A stretch of DNA of 64,000 nucleotides from Mesorhizobium sp. NZP2077 (GCF_013170805.1 NZ_CP051294.1:1-64000); one strand, 5' to 3'; shown: positions 41,743 to 51,497, counted from the stretch's first letter. Program-made: numbers and translations. Notes: generated by a model from the letters alone, not told the origin.

Positions 41743-43141
41743 CGATATAGCATTTCAAAGCGTCAAGAGCCTGAGCTCGATGCTGCAGCGCGGGGAGATA
41801 ACCCCAGTCGAGCTTGTGGATACATTCGCCGAGAGGATCGAACGACACAATCCACAATCAAAGGCGTTCATCACGACGACGATTGATACTGCGCGAGAAC
41901 AGGCGTCACGGCTCTCGCGTGGTGATTTGACCGGCTCCTCGTTCGCCGGAATTCCCTACGCCTCCAAGGACCTGTTCGACGTGCAGGGTGTTCGAACGTC
42001 GGCCGGGTCGCGGGTCTTCCACGATAGAATTGCCAAAAAGGATGCTTTTGCAATCGCCAAGCTGCGGGCAGCCCAGGCGCTTAGTCTTGGCAAGACGAAC
42101 CTGCATGAATTCGCATACGGCGCAACGGGCGAAAACGAGGTTTATGGGACGGCTGTCAACGCTTACGATCCGACGCGTCTTGCGGGTGGCTCGTCGAGTG
42201 GCTCAGCGGCCGCGGTGGCTTTTGGTCTCGTGCCGGCGGCACTTGGAACGGACACCGGTGGGTCCGTCCGAGCGCCCGCTGCGTTGAACGGGCTTGTCGG
42301 CTTTAAGCCTACGATCGGGCGTGTCCCCACTTCGGGAGTGGTGCCGTATTGCTGGACGCTGGATCACGTCGGGTTGATGACGCGCACGATTGCCGACTGC
42401 GCTGATCTGCTGAGCATCGTGTCAGGTTATGATCCAGGCGATCCCACGTCAGTCAATCGGCCCGTTGAAAATTACCCTGAAGCGCTCGATCAGGACATCT
42501 CAGGATTGCTCGTCGGTATTCCGAGCAACTTCTACTACGAGCGTGCGGACGACGAAATCCTGGAAGCTCTTGAACGTGTGAAAGAGTATCTCGTCGCAAA
42601 CGGCGCAAAGCTGGTGCCGGTGACATTCCCGGATATGGAACATAGCCGTACAGTATCCCTCACCGTGCAGATGCCGGAAGCGCTCAGTGCACATTCGGCT
42701 TATTTGCAGGAGCGCGGCAATCTCTATTCCGCGGATTTCCGGGCTGGTTTGGCGTTGGGGCAGTGCATTCTGGCGGAGCACTATGTCAAAGCGAAGCGGT
42801 TCATCGAGATCTACCGACAGCAGACGAATAGGCTATTCGACCAAGTTGATCTGATTCTTACCCCGGCCACTCCCGAAATCGCCCAGAAAGTGGGCACGGT
42901 CAAGGTGACACGAAACGGGGTCAACGAAGCGATCGGCAACGCGATCACTCGGTTCACGACATTTTTCAATATGACCGGGCACCCGGCGCTGACAATGCCA
43001 TGCGCGATGCATACGCAGGGTCTCCCGATCGCACTGCAGTTGGTGGGCCGGTATTTTGACGAGATGACTGTCTTGCGTGCCGCACACGCAATTGAGCGAA
43101 GCGACCAGTTCTCAATTCCGCTGCCGAAAGTAGACGTCTGA
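41735..43141 (+). CDS. Amidase signature family hydrolase (AtzE/GatA-like)
   Basis: This is a Ser-Ser-Lys amidase of 468 aa. The catalytic lysine is in GIPYASKDLFDV, the serine loop is AGGSSSGSAAAVAFG and the cis-serine is in GTDTGGSVRAPAAL. It is most like AtzE/GatA enzymes that need a small partner, supplied by the gene just upstream. In this cluster it probably hydrolyses an amide or ureido bond of an intermediate made by the M24-like enzyme. No tRNA amidotransferase partner (GatB) is near, so a housekeeping role is unlikely. Confidence 0.9.
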   Translation: MNNDIAFQSVKSLSSMLQRGEITPVELVDTFAERIERHNPQSKAFITTTIDTAREQASRLSRGDLTGSSFAGIPYASKDLFDVQGVRTSAGSRVFHDRIAKKDAFAIAKLRAAQALSLGKTNLHEFAYGATGENEVYGTAVNAYDPTRLAGGSSSGSAAAVAFGLVPAALGTDTGGSVRAPAALNGLVGFKPTIGRVPTSGVVPYCWTLDHVGLMTRTIADCADLLSIVSGYDPGDPTSVNRPVENYPEALDQDISGLLVGIPSNFYYERADDEILEALERVKEYLVANGAKLVPVTFPDMEHSRTVSLTVQMPEALSAHSAYLQERGNLYSADFRAGLALGQCILAEHYVKAKRFIEIYRQQTNRLFDQVDLILTPATPEIAQKVGTVKVTRNGVNEAIGNAITRFTTFFNMTGHPALTMPCAMHTQGLPIALQLVGRYFDEMTVLRAAHAIERSDQFSIPLPKVDV

Positions 43142-43325
43142 GATGGCACATAACGTCCCGAAGATATGGCTTCTCACGACATTCTGCCGAACCTGGAAAG
43201 GCTGCGCGGATGCGTATCGCATCGCGTGTGATTGGACCCCGCTTTGACCAAACGACGGTTATTGGCATCGCTCCTGCAAGCGAGCAAAGCGTCCATTTCT
43301 CGGCCGCGCTCCTAGAGGGAGAAAT

Positions 43326-44564
43326 ATGGTGTTTGCGCTTCTAAAGTACGGCTTTTCAAGACGTTATCCCGAACGCGACGAGATACCGCGCACTCCGGAT
43401 CTGCAATCCCACTACGACGTCGTCATCATCGGCGGAGGTGGTCACGGAGCCTCATTGGCTTACCACCTGGCGAAGCACCACGGGATCACCAACGTTGCGA
43501 TTCTGGAAAAGGGCTATCTTGGAGGCGGCAACACCGCGCGCAACACCACGGTGATCCGCTCGAACTACACGGATCAGCGCTCGATCCGGTTCTATGCCAA
43601 GGCCCTGAGACTTTATGAATCCCTGGCCAATGAGCTCGATTACAACATGATGTATTCCCGGCGGGGACAGCTCACGTTGTCCCACTCGGACGGCGTTTCG
43701 CGTTCGCTTCGCCTGCGCGCTGACGCCGGCGTCTTTTGTGGTGAGGCTAACGAGATCGTTGATCGCCAACAGATCAGAAGCTTGGTGCCTTCGCTCAATC
43801 TCGATATCAAGGGTATGCCGATCCTTTGCGGTCTTTGGCACCCAAGCGCGGCCATCGCGCGTCACGACGCAGTCGTGTGGGGATATGCCATCCGCGCGTG
43901 TGAGCGTGGGGTCGAGCTTCATCAAAGGACGGAAGTCCTGGGGATGGAACTCTCCGGGAATAGAGTCACACGCCTGCGCACAAATCGCGGGGATGTTTCA
44001 GCCGGGACCGTGGTGCAGTGCGTCGCCGGTTACTCCTCGGTCGTAGCAAAGATGGCCGGTTTGAAGCTGCCGATCCGCAGCTATCCACTTCAGGCAATGG
44101 TGACGCACCCTGTCAAACCCTTCCTAGATCCGATGGTGTCGTCAACCGCTCTGCATTGCTACGTTTCGCAATCGGCGAGAGGCGAACTCGTCATCGGTGG
44201 CGGCTCGGACCCATACGAGCTTTACAACACACGCTCGACCTTGGAGCTCAAGGAAAGTCTTGCTGCTTCGGCGTTGGAGATGTTCCCGTTCATTGGCGAA
44301 CTCAAGATCTTGCGCCAGTGGGCCGGGATCACAGATATGACGCCGGACTACAGTCCGATCATGGGTCAGTGTCCGCTCTCGAACTATTGGCTGGACGCAG
44401 GCTGGGGCACCTGGGGCTTCAAGGCGACCCCGGCCAGCGGGTTCTTCTTGGCGAAGGCCATTTCGGAAAACCGCATTCCTGACGAGATCAGGCCATTTCA
44501 GTTGAGCCGGTTCCACAGCTTCGATCTGGTCAACGAGATGGGCGCTACCGCTGCAAGTCATTGA
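43326..44564 (+). CDS. soxB: Sarcosine oxidase beta subunit
   Basis: This is the flavin subunit of heterotetrameric sarcosine oxidase, which demethylates sarcosine to glycine and gives hydrogen peroxide with formaldehyde or 5,10-methylene-THF. The FAD motif VVIIGGGGHGASLAYHLAKHH, the GGGNTARNTTVIRSNY segment (typical of SoxB), the RHDAVVWGYA region and the C-terminal WAGITDMTPDYSPIMG are present. The length of 412 aa is standard. It begins the soxB-D-A-G set. The 184-bp spacer before it (43142-43325) shows only short frames and no gene. Confidence 0.95.
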   Translation: MVFALLKYGFSRRYPERDEIPRTPDLQSHYDVVIIGGGGHGASLAYHLAKHHGITNVAILEKGYLGGGNTARNTTVIRSNYTDQRSIRFYAKALRLYESLANELDYNMMYSRRGQLTLSHSDGVSRSLRLRADAGVFCGEANEIVDRQQIRSLVPSLNLDIKGMPILCGLWHPSAAIARHDAVVWGYAIRACERGVELHQRTEVLGMELSGNRVTRLRTNRGDVSAGTVVQCVAGYSSVVAKMAGLKLPIRSYPLQAMVTHPVKPFLDPMVSSTALHCYVSQSARGELVIGGGSDPYELYNTRSTLELKESLAASALEMFPFIGELKILRQWAGITDMTPDYSPIMGQCPLSNYWLDAGWGTWGFKATPASGFFLAKAISENRIPDEIRPFQLSRFHSFDLVNEMGATAASH

Positions 44565-44574
44565 GGACCCGATC

Positions 44575-44850
44575 GTGAAGTTGATGACATGCCCTCTGAA
44601 CGGGCCACGCAACATAACCGAGTTCCAGTGCCATGGAGAGGTGCATCGGCAACCTGAGCCGTCCGGCACGAGCGACCACGAGTGGGCCGAGTACGTCTGG
44701 ATGTCCAACAATACGGCGGGCGTCGTGCGTGAGTGGTGGTGTCACACACCAACAAACTTCTGGTTCCTTGCGGAACGGAACACAGTGACCGATGAGATTG
44801 TGGCCACATTTCCTGTACCGGCAGATGGACCTTTAGGAGAAGCGTCATGA
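44575..44850 (+). CDS. soxD: Sarcosine oxidase delta subunit, zinc ligands altered
   Basis: This is the 91-aa delta subunit, starting at GTG 44575 (KLMTCPLNGPRNITEF). The family frame is clear from NGPRNITEFQCHGE and the YVWMSNNTAGVVREWW region. In well-studied SoxD the zinc is held by two cysteines of a CPxC motif, a histidine and a later cysteine. Here the second cysteine is Asn (CPLN) and the last ligand region reads HTPTNFW, so two of four ligands are missing. The subunit probably folds without zinc. The stop overlaps the soxA start by four bases. Confidence 0.88.
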   Translation: MKLMTCPLNGPRNITEFQCHGEVHRQPEPSGTSDHEWAEYVWMSNNTAGVVREWWCHTPTNFWFLAERNTVTDEIVATFPVPADGPLGEAS

Positions 44851-47732
44851 ATAGCGCGACGCTACGCAAGGGGCTGCTAATCGACGCATCGAGAAAACTC
44901 AAGTTCACGTTCGATGGGCGAGAGTATGAAGGCGTAGCCGGGGATACAATCGCGTCGGCGCTTGCGGCTAACGGCGAATGGATATTGTCACGGTCATTCA
45001 AGTATCACCGACCACGCGGTATCCTGACCATGGCCGCTCAAGACGCGAACACCCTTGTTCAGATCGGAAACGAGGTAAGCGTCTTTGCCGATCGTCATCC
45101 TATATCGGACGGTCTGGCGGTACGGGCCCAAAATGTTGGCAATTCGGCACGCAGGGATAGCGGGTTCGTCATGAACAGGCTTTCGCGCTTCATGCCAGTC
45201 GGATTTTACTATCGAACCTTCTATAAGCCCAAAGGAATATGGGAGAAGGTGTGGGAGCCCATCATTAGGGCCAAAGCTGGGCTGGGTAAGCTCGACGTCA
45301 CGAAACCCACCGAAGGGTATTACGACAAGGCCTATGGGTGGTACGACGTGGTCGTCGTCGGTGCAGGGCCCGCCGGTATGGCGGCGGCGATTGCCGCGGC
45401 TGATGCGGGAGCATCAGTCTTGCTTGTGGACGAGAACCCACGGATAGGCGGAGCGCTGAATTATGCGCGACTGGCAACCCAAAGGGACCTTGTCAGCGAG
45501 GTCAAGGGCCACAGCAAAATCGAGATCTGGACCGACGCGATCTGCAATGCATGGTATGCTGATAACTGGCTGCCGGTAATTCGCGGTAACCGACTATACA
45601 AGCTGCGGGCTAAACAGGTCATTTTCGCGACCGGGCTCATAGAGCAGCCGTCACAGTTTCGAAACAATGATTTGCCCGGCATCATGCAGGGCTCGGCGGC
45701 TCAACGGCTCATTCGGCTGTTCGGTGTCAAGCCTGGTAATCGTGCAGTCATACTCGCTGCCAACGATGACGCCTATGGCGTGGCGCTTGACCTTCTTGAA
45801 GCCGGCGTCGACCTGGCGGCAATTTGCGATCTCCGTAAGGCCGGCCACCCCGGACCGTTGCGTTCGGAGATAACGCAACGAAATGTCTCAATTCTGGATG
45901 GATGGTGCCTCCATGAGGCACAACCGGAAAAGGGGCATTCGCACGTCCGTGGGGTAGAGCTTGCCGAAATCGATGCGGAGGGCACTGCAGGCAGGAGGCG
46001 CCGAAGGATCGATTGTGACCTGGTCTGCATGTCCGTCGGCTATGTTCCCGCCTATCAGTTGCCACTGCAGGCGGGCGGCAAGCTCGCTTACGATGACGTG
46101 GCCGCGCAGTTCACCATCGACGGGCAGGGCAAAGGCGTTCTGCTTGCCGGATCGGTCGACGGATTTTTCGATCTTGACGGTTGCATAGCTCATGGCGCGG
46201 GTCAGGGCTCGGCTGCCGCGATCAATTGCGGCTATCAAAGCAAACGTCGGCCCGCGCTTCCAGTTCGGGATCGAGGTTCCCCAAATCATCCTTGCCCGAT
46301 CTTCCCGCATCCGAAGGGAATGGACTTTGTCGACTTTGACGAAGACCTTCAGGTGAAGGACATCAAGAACGCCATTGCGGACGGGTACCGCGAGCTTGAA
46401 CTCGTTAAGCGGTTTTCGACCGTCGGCATGGGGCCAAGTCAAGGCCGGCATGCTGCTCTGGCAACGGCAATGCTCGTATCGAAATACACAAATCGGACAA
46501 TAAGTGAGGTGGGCGTCACCACCGCCCGGCCGCCGGTTACAACGGAAAAAATCGCGACTTTGGCTGGTCGAAAGTTCACGCCATTTCGCCAAACACCGAT
46601 GCATGAGCAGCATACCGCTCAAGGAGCAGCGTGGCTGCTTGCGGGAAACTGGCTGCGCCCCGCCTACTATGGTCATGAACGCGATGCCAAGAGGCTCATT
46701 GCCGAAGAGGTTGTGAACGCGAGAAACAACGTAGGCATGATCGATGTCTCGACTTTGGGCGGGTTAGATGTGCGGGGGCCTGATGCGGCCGAATTTGTAA
46801 ATCGCATGTACACGTTTGCCTATGTGAAGCTGCCCGTTGGCAAGACGCGTTACCTGCTTATGACAAATGAGGCGGGCACGGTCATTGATGACGGTGTCGC
46901 GTGTCGGCGCGGCGAAAACTATTTCTATGTCACCGCGACCACCACGGGCGTGGATCGAATATACCGCAACATGCTGTGGTGGAACGCCCAGTGGCGCCTC
47001 GACGTGGATATCGCGAATGTTACGGCCGCTTATGCGGGGGTTAACCTGGCAGGACCTAATGCCCGCAAGGTACTTGCAGAACTTACCGATGACATTGCCT
47101 TATCGGCGCAAGACTTTCCATACCTGGCTTACCGTGAAGGAACAGTAGCAGGGATCCCCGCACGGGTGTTCCGAGTGGGTTTCATCGGCGAGCTTGGTTA
47201 CGAAATACATGTACCCTCGCGGTTCGCATCAGAACTCTGGCGTGCCATTGGCGATGCAGGAAAAGAATTCGGTATTCGCCCGTTTGGCCTTGAAGCTCAG
47301 CGGCTCATGCGGCTCGAAAAGGGGCATGTGATTATCGGTCAAGACACTGACGGCATGACCACGCCTGAAGAGCTCGATATGAGCTGGGCAGTCGCTAACT
47401 CGAAGCCCTTTTTCATTGGAAAGCGCAGTCTGGAAATCCGCAACAAGACGTTGTCGAGCCGAAAGCTGGTCGGGTTTGTGCTCGACCGGATGCCGATGGT
47501 TGGGCTCCAGGAGTCCAATCTGGTTGTGAAGAATGGATCCATAGCAGGGTTCATCACCTCAATCGCTTTTTCGCCGAGTTTGGGACGAGTCATCGGTCTG
47601 GCCTATGCCGACCGCTCGGACGCCGATCTTGGAAGCCGAATTGTGCTGCGTGCAAGTGACGGAAGCGAGCACCATGCGCAAGTTGCTTCCCCTCACTTCT
47701 ACGATCCCGAAAATCTGCGGCAGGAGATGTAA
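44847..47732 (+). CDS. soxA: Sarcosine oxidase alpha subunit
   Basis: This is the large subunit, 961 aa. An N-terminal 2Fe2S-ferredoxin-like fold (FTFDGREYEGVAGDTIASAL), an NAD/FAD Rossmann domain (VVVVGAGPAGMAAAIAAADA, RIGGALNYARL) and a C-terminal GcvT/folate-binding domain from about residue 580 (NNVGMIDVSTLGGLDVRGPD, VNLAGPNARKVL and IRPFGLEAQRLMRLEKGH) are in the usual order. The folate site captures the methyl group as 5,10-methylene-THF. It lies between soxD (overlap) and soxG (2 bp). Confidence 0.95.
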   Translation: MNSATLRKGLLIDASRKLKFTFDGREYEGVAGDTIASALAANGEWILSRSFKYHRPRGILTMAAQDANTLVQIGNEVSVFADRHPISDGLAVRAQNVGNSARRDSGFVMNRLSRFMPVGFYYRTFYKPKGIWEKVWEPIIRAKAGLGKLDVTKPTEGYYDKAYGWYDVVVVGAGPAGMAAAIAAADAGASVLLVDENPRIGGALNYARLATQRDLVSEVKGHSKIEIWTDAICNAWYADNWLPVIRGNRLYKLRAKQVIFATGLIEQPSQFRNNDLPGIMQGSAAQRLIRLFGVKPGNRAVILAANDDAYGVALDLLEAGVDLAAICDLRKAGHPGPLRSEITQRNVSILDGWCLHEAQPEKGHSHVRGVELAEIDAEGTAGRRRRRIDCDLVCMSVGYVPAYQLPLQAGGKLAYDDVAAQFTIDGQGKGVLLAGSVDGFFDLDGCIAHGAGQGSAAAINCGYQSKRRPALPVRDRGSPNHPCPIFPHPKGMDFVDFDEDLQVKDIKNAIADGYRELELVKRFSTVGMGPSQGRHAALATAMLVSKYTNRTISEVGVTTARPPVTTEKIATLAGRKFTPFRQTPMHEQHTAQGAAWLLAGNWLRPAYYGHERDAKRLIAEEVVNARNNVGMIDVSTLGGLDVRGPDAAEFVNRMYTFAYVKLPVGKTRYLLMTNEAGTVIDDGVACRRGENYFYVTATTTGVDRIYRNMLWWNAQWRLDVDIANVTAAYAGVNLAGPNARKVLAELTDDIALSAQDFPYLAYREGTVAGIPARVFRVGFIGELGYEIHVPSRFASELWRAIGDAGKEFGIRPFGLEAQRLMRLEKGHVIIGQDTDGMTTPEELDMSWAVANSKPFFIGKRSLEIRNKTLSSRKLVGFVLDRMPMVGLQESNLVVKNGSIAGFITSIAFSPSLGRVIGLAYADRSDADLGSRIVLRASDGSEHHAQVASPHFYDPENLRQEM

Positions 47733-47733
47733 G

Positions 47734-48357
47734 GTGGGCGCCATTGCCAGAAGTCCGTTCGCTCACCGCTTGACCGGCGCGAGCCAGACTCCGCAGAACG
47801 AGAATGTCGTCATCCGTGACCTGTCGACGCTGCCGCGGATCGGCTTCAAGGGCAACGGGACGACGAAATGGCTGAGTTCGAAGGTCAGCGCCGTCCCGGA
47901 CGCTCCCAACAAAGCCATCACCCTGTCCGATGGCTCTCTCATCGCGCGGCTCGGTAAGGAAGAGTACCTCGTCCTGCCCGGTCGAGACGCGGTTGGTAGC
48001 GTGTGCAGCGAACTGGAGGCAAGCTGGAATGCCGACGACGCCAGCGGTGAGCGCCGCATAGGGTACCCGCTTCCCCGCGCCGACAGCCATAGTTGGCTCT
48101 ATCTAGAGGGCAGTTCTATTGCGCAAATGATGGCGAAGATTTGCGGTGTGGATTTGCGCGGCGATCGTTTCCTCCAAGGCGAGGTCGTACAGACGATCGT
48201 AGCGCGGATCAGCGCGGTTTTAATCCGCGAAATTACGGACGGATCCTACGGCTTGCATATGCTGACTGATTTCGCTTCAGCCGACTATCTATGGGATGTC
48301 CTCCAGGATGCTTCCGCTGAATTTGGTGGCGGCTTTGCCGGAAATGGGAGGATCTAA
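47734..48357 (+). CDS. soxG: Sarcosine oxidase gamma subunit
   Basis: This is the gamma subunit, 207 aa from GTG 47734, one base after the soxA stop. It is a diverged GcvT-like fold without enzyme motifs: FAHRLTGASQTPQNENVVIRD, IARLGKEEYLVLPG and a C-terminal LHMLTDFASADYLWDVLQDA, as in other SoxG proteins. A longer frame starting at 47605 would overlap soxA and is not needed. The threonine aldolase gene starts inside its last 14 bases. Confidence 0.85.
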   Translation: MGAIARSPFAHRLTGASQTPQNENVVIRDLSTLPRIGFKGNGTTKWLSSKVSAVPDAPNKAITLSDGSLIARLGKEEYLVLPGRDAVGSVCSELEASWNADDASGERRIGYPLPRADSHSWLYLEGSSIAQMMAKICGVDLRGDRFLQGEVVQTIVARISAVLIREITDGSYGLHMLTDFASADYLWDVLQDASAEFGGGFAGNGRI

Positions 48358-49414
48358 AATAGCAACCTATCACTTCAATTCAGACAATGGCGCGCCGGTC
48401 TGCGAACAGGTGATGAACGCGCTCGTGAACTGCAACCGAGGCGTCGAGGTGGCCTACGGAGCAGATCAATTCACCGCAACCTTGGCGGAGGCCTATTCGA
48501 ACTTTTTTGAGCGTGAAACCTTCATTTTTCCGGTGCCTACGGGCACTGCGGGCAATGGGCTCGCGCTCGGCGCCATCACGCCACCATATGGCACGATCTT
48601 CTGTCACGAGCGCGCGCATATCGTGACGACCGAAGCTGGGGCGCCCGAATTCTATAGCGGTGGTGGCCGCATGACTTTGCTGCCAGGTGAGCACCATAAG
48701 ATATCGCCTGCTGCATTGGAGTGCGGCCTACAAAGTCACGGTATCGGCAACGTGCATCATATGGCGGTCTCTGCACTCAGCATCACCCAAGCCACGGAAG
48801 CCGGTGTGGTTTATGAAATGGACGAATTACGCGCACTGAGTGCAATTGCCCATAATGCCGGCATGAAAGTCCATCTTGATGGGGCGCGCTTAGCGAACGC
48901 CATGGTTCATCTGGGCGCAACGCCCGCCGAAATGACCTGGAAGGCTGGAGTGGACGTTCTCACCTTCGGCACCATCAAGAACGGAACCATGAATGCGGAA
49001 GCGGTGATCACCTTCGATCCTGAAATCGCAAAGATACTGAGCTTCATGCACAAACGCGCCGGGCACTTGTGCTCAAAGATGCGCTACATGTCAGTGCAAC
49101 TCTTGAGCTACCTGGAGGATGAGCTCTGGCGCCGAAATGCTCTGCAGGCGAACGGGAACGCCGCACGGATAGCTGATGCTTTAAGACTGTGTGCGGGTGT
49201 TGAGCTGGTTCATCCAGTGCACATTAATGAGGTGTTCGCGATTCTGCCGCCGAGCCTTCTGCAAGCACTCCGGGACAAGGATATCCACCTAAGGCCGTGG
49301 AACTTTCAGCGCAAAGGTCAAGGCTTCCGCATGGTGATGTCCTACTGCGACAGCACAGAGCAAATTCAGCGATTTGAACAGGCCTGCCGCGAGCGCGGAC
49401 CTTCCAAGGCTTAG
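48344..49414 (+). CDS. Low-specificity threonine aldolase-like PLP enzyme
   Basis: This PLP-dependent beta-eliminating lyase/threonine aldolase converts threonine or related beta-hydroxy amino acids to glycine and an aldehyde, or the reverse. Motifs: YHFNSDNGAPVCEQVMNAL, GTAGNGLALGA, HLDGARLANAMVHLG (PLP Asp) and TFGTIKNGTMNAEA, where K carries PLP. The start is taken at ATG 48344; a longer frame at 48296 would overlap soxG by 62 bp. Since sarcosine oxidase yields glycine, this enzyme may link glycine to a C-C bond product, and it could equally cleave a beta-hydroxy intermediate of the pathway. Confidence 0.83.
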   Translation: MGGSKIATYHFNSDNGAPVCEQVMNALVNCNRGVEVAYGADQFTATLAEAYSNFFERETFIFPVPTGTAGNGLALGAITPPYGTIFCHERAHIVTTEAGAPEFYSGGGRMTLLPGEHHKISPAALECGLQSHGIGNVHHMAVSALSITQATEAGVVYEMDELRALSAIAHNAGMKVHLDGARLANAMVHLGATPAEMTWKAGVDVLTFGTIKNGTMNAEAVITFDPEIAKILSFMHKRAGHLCSKMRYMSVQLLSYLEDELWRRNALQANGNAARIADALRLCAGVELVHPVHINEVFAILPPSLLQALRDKDIHLRPWNFQRKGQGFRMVMSYCDSTEQIQRFEQACRERGPSKA

Positions 49415-49500
49415 AGCCCACCGGGTTCACCCGCTGATTGCGTGATGTGATCAGCGAGCGGCAACGAGATTTCATTAGCTCCTGGTTGGAAAGCAGCGCG

Positions 49501-50466
49501 ATGCTCGAATATAAAATGATCGTTCATGCCGCCCGGGTTCTCGAGGGCGTAACACGCCTTACGCCTTTGCTCGAATCCGAACTTCTCAACCGCCGTCTTG
49601 GCTTCCGCTTGCTCGTAAAAGCCGAGTGCTTGCAGCGGACCGGGTCGTTCAAGATTCGTGGGGCCTACGTCAAGATCGCGTCGTTGAGCAAAAAGCAGCG
49701 CGCGGCGGGTGTCGTGGCCTTTTCATCCGGCAATCATGCTCAAGGGGTTGCTGCCGCGGCTGTGGAAATGAATGTCCCATCGACCATAATCATGCCGCAG
49801 GATGCGCCAGCCGTGAAACTGCGCAACACCGCCCAGTACGGGGCCAAGGTGATCACATATGATCGGGCAACCGGCGACAGGGCCAAGATCGCACGAGATG
49901 TGGCCGAGCAAACGGGAGCGACTTTGATTGCTCCCTATGATGATTATGTTTTGATGTCGGGGCAGGGAACAGTTGCACGGGAAATCGTCGATCAACTGGC
50001 GAAACTGAAAACGTCCGCGGACGCTTTGGTGTGCCCCGTTGGTGGCGGTGGGCTGATCGCTGGTATTGCCACCGCCATGGCAGAGTTGTCCCCGGCGACC
50101 ACTGTCTGCGCAGCTGAGCCGGAACATTTCGACGATACCAGGCGATCGTTGATAGCAGGCGAGCGTGTTGGAAATGAACCCGGGTACAACTCGATCTGCG
50201 ACTCGATCGTAACACAAATTCCAGGTGAGAAGACCTTTCCGATCAATCAGAAACTTGTCTCCCTCGGCTACGAAGCGTCGGAAGCTGATGTCATTTTCGC
50301 GATGCGATTATTGGCGGATGAGATGAAGATCGTTGCCGAACCCGGTGGAGCAGCTGCGGTAGCCGCGGTCCTGCGGCACCGCGAAATGTGGAGCGGCAAG
50401 ACCGTCGTTGCAGTGGTATCGGGAGGGAACGTGGACCTGAGCGCCTGGCGCGAATTTCTGAGTTGA
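49501..50466 (+). CDS. Threonine/serine dehydratase-like PLP enzyme
   Basis: This is a fold-type II PLP enzyme of about 321 aa. Motifs: QRTGSFKIRGAYVKIA (PLP lysine), SSGNHAQGVAAAA and the phosphate loop VGGGGLIAGIATAM. There is no ACT domain, as in catabolic dehydratases. The start ATG 49501 has GGAAAG upstream; a longer frame begins at 49438. The annotation threonine/serine dehydratase is family level. Hydroxyectoine-utilisation EutB and hydroxyaspartate dehydratases share this fold, so the substrate is open. Confidence 0.85.
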   Translation: MLEYKMIVHAARVLEGVTRLTPLLESELLNRRLGFRLLVKAECLQRTGSFKIRGAYVKIASLSKKQRAAGVVAFSSGNHAQGVAAAAVEMNVPSTIIMPQDAPAVKLRNTAQYGAKVITYDRATGDRAKIARDVAEQTGATLIAPYDDYVLMSGQGTVAREIVDQLAKLKTSADALVCPVGGGGLIAGIATAMAELSPATTVCAAEPEHFDDTRRSLIAGERVGNEPGYNSICDSIVTQIPGEKTFPINQKLVSLGYEASEADVIFAMRLLADEMKIVAEPGGAAAVAAVLRHREMWSGKTVVAVVSGGNVDLSAWREFLS

Positions 50467-50612
50467 CCTCCTGCCGCCGCCGGAGCGCAACGTTTGTCAT
50501 TGTTATGGATAGGGCCGGCCTCCGAAAACCTTCAAGCCTAAAGCTACTTTTGCCGCCACCTTTCCGCTTCACGAAGTAGCGGATCTTGTCCGATAACCCT
50601 AAAAGGCAACCA

Positions 50613-51497
50613 ATGACCACTTTTATCCTGACAGCAACGTGTCAATCAACGCGAGGAATAGTAGCCGCCATATCCGGTTTTCTCTGCGAAATGGGCTGCA
50701 ATATTGTCGATAGTTCGCAATTCGACGATCTCAGCACTGGTCGCTTCTTCATGCGCGTCTCCTTCATATCAGAGGACGGGAAAGGGGCCGAAGCGCTTGC
50801 CGAGGGGCTGAGACCGATCGCCGAAAAATTTCACATGGAAGCAGAGCTTCACATCCAGACGCAAAGGATGAAAGTGCTGTTGATGGTCTCGGCGTTCGGG
50901 CACTGCCTCAACGACCTTCTGTACCGTTGGCGGATCGGGGCACTCCCGATCGATATCGTCGGCGTCGTCTCGAACCACTTCGATTACCAGAAGGTGGTGG
51001 TCAATCATGATATTCCCTTCCACTATATAAAGGTGACGAAGGAGAACAAACCCCGGGCGGAAGCGCAGCTCATAGATCTTGTCGAGCAGACGGGTACCGA
51101 GCTCATCGTTCTCGCCCGCTATATGCAGGTTCTTTCAGACGCTATGTGCCGCAAGATGTCGGGCAAGATCATTAACATCCATCACTCCTTCCTGCCGAGC
51201 TTCAAGGGAGCTAATCCCTACAAGCAGGCGTATGAGCGCGGCGTGAAGCTGATCGGTGCCACTGCGCATTATGTGACGCCGGATCTAGATGAAGGGCCAA
51301 TCATTGAGCAGGACACGGTGCGCATCACGCATGCTCAAAGCGTTGAAGACTACGTCTCAATGGGCCGTGACGTTGAAAGTCAGGTCCTGGCACGAGCGAT
51401 CCACGCCCATATCCATCACCGCGTCTTCTTGAACGGCAACCGCACCGTCGTCTTCCCAGCGAGCCCTGGAAGCTACGCATCGGAACGCATGGGTTAA
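50613..51497 (+). CDS. purU: Formyltetrahydrofolate deformylase
   Basis: PurU hydrolyses 10-formyl-THF to formate and THF. An N-terminal ACT domain (FILTATCQSTRGIVAAISGF and NIVDSSQFDD) precedes the formyltransferase-like domain with the catalytic GKIINIHHSFLPSFKGANPY and LDEGPIIEQDTVRI. The size of 294 aa is normal. I prefer ATG 50613 with AAAAGG upstream over the TTG at 50586. Following sarcosine oxidase it can return THF when methyl groups load the folate pool, which supports a coordinated one-carbon role for the cluster. Confidence 0.94.
   Translation: MTTFILTATCQSTRGIVAAISGFLCEMGCNIVDSSQFDDLSTGRFFMRVSFISEDGKGAEALAEGLRPIAEKFHMEAELHIQTQRMKVLLMVSAFGHCLNDLLYRWRIGALPIDIVGVVSNHFDYQKVVVNHDIPFHYIKVTKENKPRAEAQLIDLVEQTGTELIVLARYMQVLSDAMCRKMSGKIINIHHSFLPSFKGANPYKQAYERGVKLIGATAHYVTPDLDEGPIIEQDTVRITHAQSVEDYVSMGRDVESQVLARAIHAHIHHRVFLNGNRTVVFPASPGSYASERMG

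Noticed and set aside
43142..43325. Short frames between the amidase and soxB (for example 43167 and 43210)
   Set aside because: They are 20-44 residues, overlap one another in different frames and show no family signal; remnants of a lost gene are possible but not supportable.
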